Positions 10,753-19,330 of a stretch of DNA of 64,000 nucleotides are shown here, piece after piece. The translations under genes were made by a program, and so were the position numbers. The DNA is taken from contig CM039462.1 in NCBI GenBank assembly GCA_022414725.1, forward strand, positions 121,894,709 to 121,958,708, in the 5' to 3' direction. The DNA is from Microglena sp. YARC. Lineage: Eukaryota; Chlorophyta; Chlorophyceae; Chlamydomonadales; Chlamydomonadaceae. A model generated the notes under the pieces. The model was not told the origin of the DNA and searched no databases. It worked only from the letters and a program-made list of their open reading frames with translations. Each line of letters begins with the position of its first letter. The stretch's first letter is position 1.

Positions 10753-13700
10753 CCCCTTTCACTCCCCTCCTCACTCCTCCCCTCACTGCCACCCTACCTA
10801 GCAGGACCTGGACAAGTCTTTGAACTGTCTAATCTGCTTTGTGGGCCCCCTGGTTTCTGTGTGTATCGCATGGGGGAAGTTGGATAGAAAGACGGCAAAC
10901 AGCCCAGAGATGGCTGAAAAAACATGTAACATTTCAAATTATAATTATGAACGCAAGGTAAAATTAAAATTCCCCTAGGCTGGATGTATGAAATCGCCCA
11001 GAACGGCGTTGAAGTAATTGTATGTATGTTGTATTGTATTTTATGTATGCTACAGTCCAGGGGTAGGCCAAATAGGCTAAATTGACTTGCCCAACCGTGA
11101 CAGGAAGGGCTAAAAAGAAAAGGCAATGACGAACTGAACCCAAACAATAACTTTACAGATAGGGGCCCTGAGTTTGTGCCACAGTGATAATTAAATTCTG
11201 CAATATAATTGAATCATCACCAGTCAATAATAAAGCTGAAGCACCATGTAGCAATCCAATCCAATCTACCTTGCAGGCAACCTTGAACTACCAAACACCA
11301 TGTAACAATCCAGTCCAATCCAATCCAATATTGCTGGCAACCTTGACCTACCAAACACCATGTAACAATCCAATATAATCCTTCTTTGCAGGCAACCTCG
11401 ACCTATCAAACACCATGTAACAATCCAATCCAATCCAATCTTTCCTCGAAGGCAACCTCGACCTATCAAACACCATGTAACAATCCAATCCAATCTTTCC
11501 TCGCAGGCAACCTCGACCTACCAAACACCATGTAACAATCCAACCCAATCCAATCCAATCCAATCCAATCCAATCCAATCCAATCCAATCCAATCCAATC
11601 CTTCCTTGCAGACAACCTCGACCTATCAAACACCATGTAACAATCCAATCCAATCCAATCCAATCCAATCCAATCCAATCCTTCCTTGCAGACAACCTCG
11701 ACCTATCAAACACCATGTAACAATCCAATCCAATCCAATCCAATCCAATCCACCCTTGCAGGCAACCTTGGCCCGTCCTACCACTCACCGCAATAGCAGC
11801 GGCAACAGCCACATGCAAGCCATCTACCTGTCTCCCAAGGATGACATGGTAATTTGCATGACGAAGGACCGGCGGCTGCAGGTGTGGGATGTCACTGGCA
11901 CGCGAGCAGAGTGCACACACATGCAAGCGACCGTGCTGCCGAGCAACCACCACTGCCACCTCCTCTCTGTCCTCATCGTGTTCTGGTCTGAAAAAGGGTA
12001 AGTGGCAGGGGGGAAGCAGGGGGGAAGCAGGGGGGGCAGGCACTGTTTTTTTCTATGTCGTGTCGCCTTTCCGTCGCTGCATGGTGACACATGGGTCTGG
12101 CTAAAGTAGTCAGAAATGGCCCCCCAAACCCCCGCTTGGTGCAGTCACTGCCAGGTGTGGTATGCCCGCACATGATTGCATATGAGTTATTTGACATACA
12201 TCACATCTTCACTTGCGTCACTTTTTCATAGGAGACAAATTGTAGCTTTTATTTTCAGCTACCAGCAGCAGCTTCTAAGCAGCTCCCCTGACATGCTACC
12301 GACTCAGTATAAAAGTGGGCGAAGGGAGCAGTAGGCGACGGTAGCAATGGGCGATGGGTGGGCGACGGAAGGCCATTTGCTAACGATTTTCCGTAGCTCA
12401 GTGGGCGACGGAAGGCCGATTCTGACTGATTTTGCCAAACCCATGCGTCGCCATGTGACGACGGAATGACGACGCAGTGGCAACGCGTCATCGTAAAAAC
12501 AAATACTGCTACCCAGCCAGACCTGCAGCAACATAGAGCATCTCTAAGCTGTCAGAATCATCTTACCAGTACTGTTGACATTTTGGGGCTTAGGCCAGTG
12601 GCTGGCTCAGGGAGCTGCCTATAAGCTGCTGTTAGTAGCAAAAACTAAAAGCTATGAGCTGCCTATAAGCTGCTGTTAGTAGCCAAAACTAAAAGCTATG
12701 AGCTGCCTATCAGCTGCTGTTTGTAGCCAAAACTACAAGCCATGATATGTATCACTTCTGCATGCATCACTCTCACATACATCCCATTGGAATGAATCCC
12801 TTTGACATGCATCACTTACACCCCAACCATCCAACACCCACACCCAACGCCCAACTAACCGCCCAACACATTGCTGACACCCCAAACACACCACACACAA
12901 CACCGACAACCAACACCCGACAAACCATTATGCACATTGCTGACACCCCAACCACCCAACACACAACACCTAACACACAACACACAACACACAACACACA
13001 ACACACAACACACAACACACAACCCAACACATCGCTGACATCCCAACCATCCCAACCACCCCAGCCACCCCAACCACGTTGCTTGGCACAGTCACCACTT
13101 TGACATACATCACTTTGGTATACGTCACTTTGACACCCCAACCACCCCAACCACCCCAACCACGTTGCTTGGCACAGTCACCACTTTGACATACATCACT
13201 TTGGTATACGTCACTTTGACACCCCAACCACCCCAACCACCCAACCACGTTGCTTGCCACAGTCACTACCAGGTGTGGGATGCTCGCACAGGAGAGCATA
13301 TGAACAAGAAGGATGTGGAGTTTTCTCGAGGTTGGATCAGAGTCCGTAACTCAGGCCTGGGCTGGATGGAGTGCCAGGCTGTCAAGCCCAACTGCTCAAG
13401 TGCGTCACACCATAGCTTGTATTTTCAGCCTCCAGCAGCAGCCTCTATGCAGCTTTCCTGGTTTGCTACCCAGCCAAACCTATATAAACGCAGTTACACA
13501 ACTAAGTTGGGGTTCAGCCGCACAGTAAATATAAACACCATTACTCCATTAGTCGACAATCTAAAGTCTTGCCCGTCTGTCCTTACTCTTGTACACTGGC
13601 AGAAAACAAATGTTACATTTACAATGTTACATTCTTCTTCTTCTTCTTCTTCTTCTTGCCCACCTTATCCCCTTACACCTGCCCACCTTATCCCCTACAG

Positions 13701-15309
13701 GCATCTCCCACTTCGGGAAACACAAGGACCACAGAGGGGATCTGGAGCCATGTGTTGTACAGCCGAAGTACGGCCACCACAAGGTGCTGGTGAAGGGTGC
13801 GACAACAGGCAAAGTGCTTGGAGAGATCTTCAGCATCTTTCCTATCTCTGTGATGGGTTTTTCAGACAGCATGGCTGTCTTAGCCTCGGATGCCGGCAAG
13901 ATACAATTTTTGAACATCACCGCAAACGAGAAGTCCAAGACAGGGGGAGGAGGAGGCATGGCAGGACAAGCTGGTGAATTAGCCAAACTGGCTGAAGCTG
14001 CTGCCGCTGTAACGCTCCAAAAGGCAACTGCAGCAGCGTCAGCTTCCGAAACGGCAGAAGTGTATGAGGAGGAAAGTCAAGCAAGCCTCCTGCGAGATCC
14101 CATTCAGGAAGACAAGCTGTACACGTCCAAGCCGAAGATGAAGTATGAGGTGGGCAGGGGCAGGGGCAGTGAGTCAGACAGGAGGCGCATTATCCTGGGT
14201 GGTGGGGGTGGGTAGGGTGGGTGGTGGGCGGGGGTGGGTAGGACAGGGGCAGGGGCAGTGAGTCAGACAGGAGGTGGGCAGCAACAACATAAGCAGCAGC
14301 CTGCACACATCCTGCAAACATGCACGCACTTTGCAGCCCAAATAATTAATCCATGCACCCCTTCGGATTTGACTGCACATTTTCTGAACCATGTATTTCT
14401 TTCTAAACCATCTTTTACTTTCTAAACCATCTTTTACTTTCTAAACCATCTTATACTTCCTAAACAGTCTATTTATTTCTAAACCATCAATTTCTTTCTT
14501 AACCCTCTATTACTTTCTAAACCATATATTTCTTTATAAACCATATATTTCTTTCTAAACCAAATCATTCTTCCTAAACCATACATTACTTTATAAACCC
14601 TCTATTTCTTTCTAAACCCTGTATTACTTTATACACCATCTTTATACACTTGACGTCAATATCAAGCGCACACCATGAAGACTGACGTCAATCACACACC
14701 GTGTGCATTGAATGAATGCATGCACTATGCAGGGGGGGGGGGGGGGGCTACTAAATCTACCAACATGATTTCCAAAATTACACCCAAATCATGCCCGTCC
14801 GCAGGGGGGGTACAGGGTGTGTGCGCAGATTAAAAAAAAAACGAAGCAATCAAATGTTATATCAAAGTTAGTGAGGTTATCATTGAAGTCGTTTCTCTCC
14901 TCTTCTCACCATGTATCAGTATGTATGTATGTTTGTATGTATGTATAAATGTATGTATGTACGTATGTACGTATGTTGCAGTCCAGGGGTAGGCCAAATA
15001 GGCTAAAGGGACTTGCCTAACTGTGAAAGGAAAGGCTAAAGAGAAAAGGCGTTGATGAACTGAAGCACAAACAATCGTGTTACCGCACTGTATGAGGTGG
15101 GCAACAGCAACATCTTGAGCGGCCTGCCCCTGCGACTGGCGCAACGGAAAACAGCCATGTACAATCGTGAAGAGCACCCCCTGGGCCTAGCATCGGGGAT
15201 GGAGTTTGAGGAGGGGGCGGAGGAGGAGGACACATTGAGGTTTGGAATGCCCGATGTGCATATGGCATCCAAGTTCCGTATGATACGCCATGTTGACTCT
15301 GACAACTAG
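2858..15309 (+). CDS. STAND/NACHT-like protein with WD40 repeats, 5'-truncated, at least 11 exons
   Basis: Exons inferred from frame and splice sites: 2858-3088, 4613-4800, 5396-5758, 6206-6519, 6965-7125, about 7655-7697 (weak), 10219-10405, 11762-11997, 13263-13330, 13701-14149, 15097-15309 (stop TAG). The codon phases join across all of them except around the weak exon. Exons 1-2 (SVVRWVHNPLL, QYTFRNVFAHLALGG, LVTKLNFLGHIFAAG; then RWLLGDHVFLHRHP) resemble the winged-helix and helical region between an NB-ARC/NACHT NTPase and the WD40 propeller in APAF1-like STAND proteins. WD40 blades follow: LLGHRGNVLSVSYSPDN with ASADAAILWDALTGK; LATGSDDCKVMLWD; ASGSMDKRALLWQL; LATGTAAGDVFLWD; DRRLQVWDVTG; QVWDARTGE. 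The C-terminus is Ala-rich then acidic. No ATG or P-loop is visible, so the 5' end is missing or unrecognised. The product is likely a cytoplasmic signalling or scaffold ATPase; that role is inferred from the family only. The second intron uses a GC donor (GCCAAG|GCAAGT). Confidence 0.75.
3908..4102 (-). mobile_element. hAT-type MITE, copy 2 (195 bp) with perfect 8-bp target duplication
   Basis: Termini are CAGGGTACTACA and TGTAGTACCCTG, a perfect 12-bp inverted repeat. Direct flanks TTACCAAT (3900-3907 and 4103-4110) are an exact 8-bp target-site duplication, and the empty-site sequence (GTTACCAATCTCAACTTC) is seen in the neighbouring repeat unit at 3699-3715. The interior is rich in GCGC and GCGCAAAA words and has no open frame. 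The orientation is opposite to the copy at 2659-2809. Confidence 0.9.
4320..4503 (+). mobile_element. AT-rich hAT-type MITE, family G (184 bp)
   Basis: Termini are TAGGGAACGGC and GCCGACCCCTA (imperfect inverted repeats). ACTATGAG flanks both sides (4312-4319, 4504-4511), an exact 8-bp target duplication. The interior is dominated by AATATTAGT words. A second copy in the other orientation is at 63404-63596, and an end fragment is at 6569-6619. Confidence 0.85.
4785..5165 (+). repeat. Tandem copies of the exon 2 end carrying a GC splice donor
   Basis: CAGTTGCCAAGGCAAGT, the end of exon 2 plus its GC donor, is found near 4788, 4896 (as TTTACCAAGGCAAGT), 4970 and 5140. The last copy also keeps the upstream coding text (GCGCATGACCTGCCC). 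Between copies lie ATTCCTCACAGCTATCCTCA-type words. Confidence 0.85.
5285..5400 (+). repeat. Three tandem copies of an exon 3 splice acceptor
   Basis: CCCTCACAGATGATGATCAA, followed by GCCCACCGCATCC, occurs three times about 52 bp apart (near 5286, 5336, 5388), separated by CCCCCGCCCCCC tracts. The last copy continues into the WD40 exon. All three keep CACAG|ATG, so acceptor choice could vary. Confidence 0.9.
5996..6150 (+). repeat. Dispersed repeat family H, copy in a WD40-gene intron
   Basis: The order GTAGGCCAGTTTGAGTAGGT, ACTTGGGTTACCCAAG, GATTTCAGGA-like, CATTGCATGGCGGAGTG, CGGAGCCCGGGGG matches 28917-29050 block for block. It is non-coding. Confidence 0.65.
6569..6619 (-). mobile_element. 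End fragment of MITE family G
   Basis: TAGGGGTCGGCTATGTTGTA, then ATATTAGTGAATAAATAATA, matches the end of the elements at 4320-4503 and 63404-63596. Only about 50 bp remain. Confidence 0.6.
7040..7335 (+). repeat. Partial duplication of WD40-gene exon 5 and following intron start
   Basis: TGTATTGCCCCTGCTAAGCC starts at 7040 and again at 7217. It is followed in both by ATGATGTGGCCGTGA and later TTTTCTCAAAGCAGGTAGG. The second copy has exon-like sequence but no longer keeps the same reading frame. Downstream (7380-7460) are GGT/GTT trinucleotide tracts, read here as ACC and AAC. Confidence 0.75.
7824..7893 (+). repeat. Duplicate of the splice acceptor and start of WD40-gene exon 7
   Basis: CTCTCTGCAG|CACTCATGTC, then CCTGGGACACCAATACCGG, parallels the true exon at 10219 (CTCTCTGCAG|CACTCTAGCC, CCTGGGATACCAATACTGG). 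This copy reaches an in-frame TGA soon after GAGCTACTT, so it would act as a truncated or poison exon if spliced. Confidence 0.75.
7900..10125. repeat. 48-bp minisatellite, about 46 copies, with a 144-bp higher-order pattern
   Basis: The unit is a 48-mer built of CAACCCTCACGCCAAACC, TTAAACCGACCATCACACC and TTTGCACGCAC. Three main variants differ at the end (TTTGCACGC, CATTGCACGC, TTTCCTCGC) and mostly recur in the order B-C-A, giving a 144-bp higher-order repeat. Because 48 is a multiple of 3 and the unit lacks stops in several frames, it creates frames of over 600 codons on both strands (8303-10141 plus, 8248-10155 minus). I consider both spurious. The array lies between the two copies of the exon 7 acceptor. 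Confidence 0.92.
10822..10950 (+). repeat. Dispersed repeat family E
   Basis: TCTAATCTGCTTTGTGGGCC, CTGGTTTCTGTGTGTATCGC, ATGGGGGAAGTTGGA and GACGGCAAACAGCCCAGAG form the same block order as 37465-37590. In reverse they match 16505-16600 and 34530-34640. In the last copy the consensus reads CTCCCTGGTTTCCGTGGGCA. Confidence 0.6.
11050..11187 (+). mobile_element. SINE-like repeat S, long copy
   Basis: TACAGTCCAGGGGTAGGCC, AAATAGGCTAAATTGACTTG, CCAACCGTGACAGGAAGGGC, a TGAACCCAAACAAT block and GGGGCCCTGAGTTTGTGCC occur in order. The same order is seen at 14979, 17508, 19587 and 40302. The 5' side is a GTATGTATGTTGTATTG tract, as in other copies. It is short, non-coding and present many times. 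A tRNA-type promoter was not convincingly seen, so SINE is a working label. Confidence 0.65.
11230..11765 (+). repeat. Eight tandem copies of the splice acceptor before WD40-gene exon 8
   Basis: Each unit has a CCAATCCAATCC tract, then CCTTGCAG or a variant, then GCAACCTCGACCTATCAAAC. The true exon starts GCAACCTTGGCCCGTCCTAC at 11762. Acceptor copies lie near 11270, 11332, 11388, 11448, 11505, 11607 and 11688, plus the real one. Every unit keeps an AG. Confidence 0.88.
12243..12650 (+). mobile_element. Long-TIR MITE family A, interrupted by a second insertion
   Basis: The left end (TTTTATTTTCAGCTACCAGC, AGCAGCTTCTAAGCAGCTCC) and right end (GGCTCAGGGAGCTGCCTATA, AGCTGCTGTTAGTAGC) belong to family A. 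About 210 bp (12298-12510) interrupt it, flanked by TGCTACC on both sides. The insert contains repeated GGGCGACGGAAGGCC words. The right end is then repeated three times to 12740. Confidence 0.6.
12800..13262 (+). repeat. ACACAAC tract and triplicated acceptor before WD40-gene exon 9
   Basis: A CACAACACACAACACA tract (about 12890-13025) is followed by three units of TTGCTTGGCACAGTCACCAC, TTTGACATACATCACTTTGG and AACCACCCCAACC. The final unit reads TTGCCACAG|TCACTACCAG and opens exon 13263. An older degenerate copy is at 12130-12175 (GCAGTCACTGCCAGGTGTGG). Confidence 0.8.
14380..14645. repeat. A/T-rich tandem repeat, unit about 20 bp
   Basis: Degenerate repeats of TTTCTTTCTAAACCATCTAT fill this part of the WD40-gene last intron. 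No other signal was seen. Confidence 0.8.
14979..15090 (+). mobile_element. SINE-like repeat S abutting the last WD40-gene exon
   Basis: GTATGTACGTATGTTGCAGT, then CCAGGGGTAGGCCAAATAGG, continues to AAACAATCGTGTTACCGCAC and stops within a few bases of the acceptor TATGAG|GTGGGC. The repeat therefore supplies the sequence just upstream of the splice acceptor. Confidence 0.65.
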
Positions 15310-16160
15310 CTTTCTTGTATGGTGCAGCATGTGGACTTGGGCAAACACTGGGGGGAATTAGCATGCCGGCTTGAAGCAGCCAAGCCCCTCATGAAGCCGC
15401 ACATTCAAGCCTGACAATGGCTAGGCAAATTAGCAACCCCGCATTATGCGCGTTGTTGAATTTGACAAAAACTGGGGGGATTAGAATGCCTGCTAGAAGC
15501 AGCCAAGTCTCTCATGAAGCAGCATATTCAAGCCTGGTAATGATTTAACACATTAGGAACCTCGCATGATGCGCCTTGCTGACAGAGACAAGCACTGGGG
15601 GAACTAGCTTCCGAATATGATGCAGCCCAAGCCTGCTTGATATGCCATGTCGACTCTAACTAGCACTGGGAAGGCTAGCTCCCTTGTGTGATGCTGGAAT
15701 GTGGACTTGGACAAACACTGGGGTTTTGCAACTCTGCTTGATACGCCATGTCGACTCTGACAAATATTGGGGGAATTAGCGCCAATGTTTGAAGCATTCA
15801 AGTCTCTCACAAAGCATCATATTCAAGTATATCGATGACTTGGCAAATTAGCAACCCCGCATGATACAGGGTGGGACGTGTTGACTCTGACAAACATTTG
15901 GAAAATTAGCATGCCCGGTTGTATGCAGCATCTTCAAGCCTATCTATGACTTGGCAAATTACCACCCCGCATGATGCAGGGTGGGCCGTGTGACTTGGAC
16001 AAGCACTGGGGGTATATGCAAGCCTGCTTGAAACGCCATGTCGACTCTGACAAACACTGGGGGAATTAGCATGCCCGGTTGTAGGCAGCATATTCAAGCC
16101 TAACACTGACTTGGCAAATTAGAACCCCCCACATGTTGCAGCAATGTTGGCTTGGACAGA
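15270..16160 (+). repeat. Degenerate array built from the WD40-gene terminal exon
   Basis: The end of the coding exon (TACGCCATGTTGACTCTGAC, AACTAG) is repeated downstream at about 15570, 15640, 15745, 15872 and 16033 as CGCCATGTCGACTCTGACAA. Each is followed by ACACTGGGGGAATTAGC and AAGCAGCC/TATTCAAGCC blocks. The array makes up the gene's 3' flank or UTR. Confidence 0.8.
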
Positions 16161-16317
16161 CACTGGGGAAATAAGCTCCCCTGTGTATGGTTCTCTGGTT
16201 CTTCAACCTACGAGTGTACTCTGGTTCTTCAATCTAGGAGTGTACTATGGTTCTTCAATCTATCAGATCATCTCAAGGATTTGAATTTGAATTGTACCTG
16301 TCCGCCTGCATGGCTTA

Positions 16318-16420
16318 TCTGTTTGGCTACTAGCAGCAGCTTCTAGGCAGATCCCAGAGCTAGCCTCAGGGCCAAGCCCCAAGATTAAAAGATTAAAAGC
16401 TACTGCTGGTAGCTGAAGAG
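16318..16420 (+). mobile_element. MITE family A, internally deleted copy
   Basis: GGCTACTAGCAGCAGCTTCT, AGGCAGATCCC and then AGCTACTGCTGGTAGCTGAAG are the two ends of family A only about 100 bp apart. Confidence 0.6.
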
Positions 16421-16510
16421 ACAAGTCCTAGGCGGCGGCGCAAGCGACGCAGAAAATTGGCTGGGAGCGTTGGCCATCAAAAGGACAGGTGGCAATGGAA
16501 TGGAGCGGAC
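16420..16510 (+). mobile_element. Element R1, 5' fragment
   Basis: AAGTCCTAGGCGGCGGCGCA, then AGCGACGCAGAAAATTGGC and GACAGGTGGCAATGGAA, match the start of R1. It switches at about 16505 into a reverse copy of repeat family E (16505-16800). Confidence 0.6.
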
Positions 16511-16839
16511 TCTGGGCTGCTCACCATCTGCCAATGCCAAGCTCCCCCATGCGATACCCACGGAAGCCAGGGAGCACACCAACCAGACGAGCCCAAGAAG
16601 CTTAAGACAAGCTCATGAACAACCGTACACTGTTAGTAACAGCTTGTTTAATTGGAAATTACGCAAATGGCATCTCTGATTCACCCTATCGGTTATCGGC
16701 ACTTATCAGCACTTATCCGCATTGATTGAAAAGTTAGCATTCTTACGCCTTGCAGCAGGGTGGGGAGTTCAGGGAACATTCCAGTTCAATTGCTGTGGGG
16801 AAGGCTTCCGCCATTGACACTACATAGGAATGCATTTAT

Positions 16840-17100
16840 TGTCAGGTGTTTGTGCATGTGTGTGTGTGCATGTGTGTGCTTGTTTCTGTGTGTGCATGCG
16901 TGTGTGTGTTATGTTGCGAAGTGTGTGCGTGTGTGTGTGACACTTTCCGGAGTAGGTGCCGCATTATGCACTCTGATGATGATGATTACATTACATGGCA
17001 TGACATTGTCATCAACAGGCCATTGTTGGCCCAAGACAGGCCCGCTCCACAACATCCAGGAGGGGTCTTCCAACTAATCTTTAAAATAAGATAGGCACTG
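16840..17100. repeat. GT-rich microsatellite followed by dispersed repeat family I
   Basis: 16840-16940 is a TGTGTGCATGTGTGTG tract. Then CATTGTCATCAACAGGCCAT, TGTTGGCCCAAGACAGGC and GGAGGGGTCTTCCAA match 49862-49990 (CATTGTCATTGACAGGCCAT, GGGAGGGGTCTTCAAAC). A weaker copy is at 18645-18740. Confidence 0.65.
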
Positions 17101-19330
17101 CGCAGCATGAACTTTGTCTTGTAGAAAGCAAGATTTCAGCGACCAAGCATGATTATCAATACTTATTCCAATTATCCATGTATATAACGCTGCAAATACA
17201 TAATATTTATGTTCTTGGGATATTGATTGCAGTATGACACGATCATTGTCTCATTTTATGTGAGGAGGGGGAGGGAATACAATCATACATCTGGAAGTAT
17301 TTTGTCACTTTGTCCGCGTTTGTCACGCCTTTGGGATGGACTGCTGAGATCCAGCTGCATATATGTATGCATGTATGTATGTATGTATGTTACAACACTA
17401 CCAGGCCTCATTGATATGAGCACCTTAGGTGCATACCTGCTTCGTTCAGTCTGCTTGTTGCACTGCCTGATCTTGCTTGCAACCTGCGACCGAAATATGT
17501 GTATGTTACAGTCCAGGGGTAGGCCAAATAGGTTAAAGGGACTTGCCGAACCGTGACAGGAAGGGCTGAAAAGAGAAGGCATTGATGAACTTAACACCAA
17601 ACAATCTCTTTACATCGCGGACCCTGACTTTGTGCGTTTAGAGCATCGTTACGTGGATTTGTTGAATTATATGATGCTCAAACAACATTACATCCTGTGT
17701 CAAATGTACCATAATGTCGCTAGGAATCTGAATTTGTAAAGCAAAATGAAGCTGAGGGCTTCTGAGCGTTAAACTGATCATTTGATTACACAGGAGACCC
17801 GACGGAATGAATCCGATTATGCTTTGAATAATATTGATGCTGCCGAGCAGCCTTTAAAGCTGGGGATATGTAACCCAGTTCAAGTTGAATGTGCTCCCCG
17901 ATTGCCGTGGGTTATTCTAAGGGTGCCAAACAATTGTAAGACGGTAAGCTACCCAGTATCGACTGATATACCGTGTAAAAACTATCCTCCTCTCTTAGTA
18001 TAAAGGTGTTCAATCTGTTAGCTTGTGCGGGGTAAGTCTCACGATTGGATTGGCAAAAACAATGTGATCACGTTTACATTTTTCCTGGTCATTATTATTT
18101 TGTCACTGCTACAGACGACAAGCAGCCAACTTGATGGCTGGAGCCATGCAACCACGTTCAAGTTCGAGTTTAAATGCAAATGGGAATGTCGGTACATATT
18201 CGTGATTAAGTTCTACACTCAGGAGCGTTGTGCATAAACCTTAACAATGAAACAACTGCCAAGTCCCAAACGCAGGTTTTGGAGGGGCCTTTGGCTTGGA
18301 AACGTAGGTCTTGGCTCATGGATAGTTGTTTTTGACATGGAACGTAGATGTTGGCTCATGGAACGTTGATTTTTGACATGGGACGTAGATGTTGACTCAT
18401 GAAACGTTGATGATTAAGTAGTAGTGAAGTACCCTGAGACAAAACTGTTACGGTGTATTAGAGTTTATTACACTACCCTCGAGTGAAACATGCTTACTCC
18501 GCCGAGCAGAGGCTGGTCGACAATAAAATCAAACTTAACCAGTCACAGACAACAAAAAACATTTTACAATGGCCTAGGAGCTAGGGCGAGGATGTCCACC
18601 CCGGCTTCCTCATGTAATAACATTAACAGTATAATAAGAAGGGTAATGACATTACATTGTCGTGTGTTCACCCGTGCTGGCCCAAGACAAGCCCATATGA
18701 GCCCGTGTACCACAACTTTCAGGGGGGGGTCCAGCTACCTTCAACTCTTATATCTGATACCGAAATAGTGCTACATCTCATCTACTGATATAGTGATAGA
18801 CTCTATAAATTGAAATTGTTTCATCCGAGTAATGTGCCACTCTCATGACGTGAAGTCAAGGACACCACTGCGTAAGCCAGAACTAGCAGTAGTCACCATA
18901 TATAGACTCTAGATAACATACAGGAATGAACTATACAAGTACGGTATACGCATAACGTACGGTAAATGCATTTCATATATATCAAACGTATGTATCTATG
19001 AGTGTTGGGCCGTTGTCTGCTGGTGAGTGGATACTCTATGCCTGAAGACAACACAAACAGGCTTAAAATGTCCAAAAATGAAATTAAAAACATGGATTTG
19101 TATTTATACCACGGGTTCCCATATATTATGCCTCATTGGCTATGTCCTGAAATGTAACCTACTGTACGGGCACGAATGACTGGGAAACTATTTTGGAAAA
19201 GTGCCCATCCCACATGCTTGCTTTCCGGTCTTCAGACTAAGTCGTGCAGCGGTCGAAAATCCTGGCGATGACCAATATTTGGTGCATTTAACATACATAC
19301 ACTGAAGTTATCTGAAGTAGCTGCACTCAC
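17100..19330. other. No gene recognised; repeats only
   Basis: The stretch contains a SINE-like copy (17508-17640), a 50-bp tandem repeat (18295-18410, GACATGGAACGTAGATGTTG type) and short open frames without recognisable similarity. The 3' exons of the minus-strand OPR-like gene may lie here but could not be identified. Confidence 0.5.
17508..17640 (+). mobile_element. SINE-like repeat S
   Basis: TTACAGTCCAGGGGTAGGCC, AAATAGGTTAAAGGGACTTG and CCGTGACAGGAAGGGC, then AACAATCTCTTTACATCGCG and CCCTGACTTTGTGC. Confidence 0.65.
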
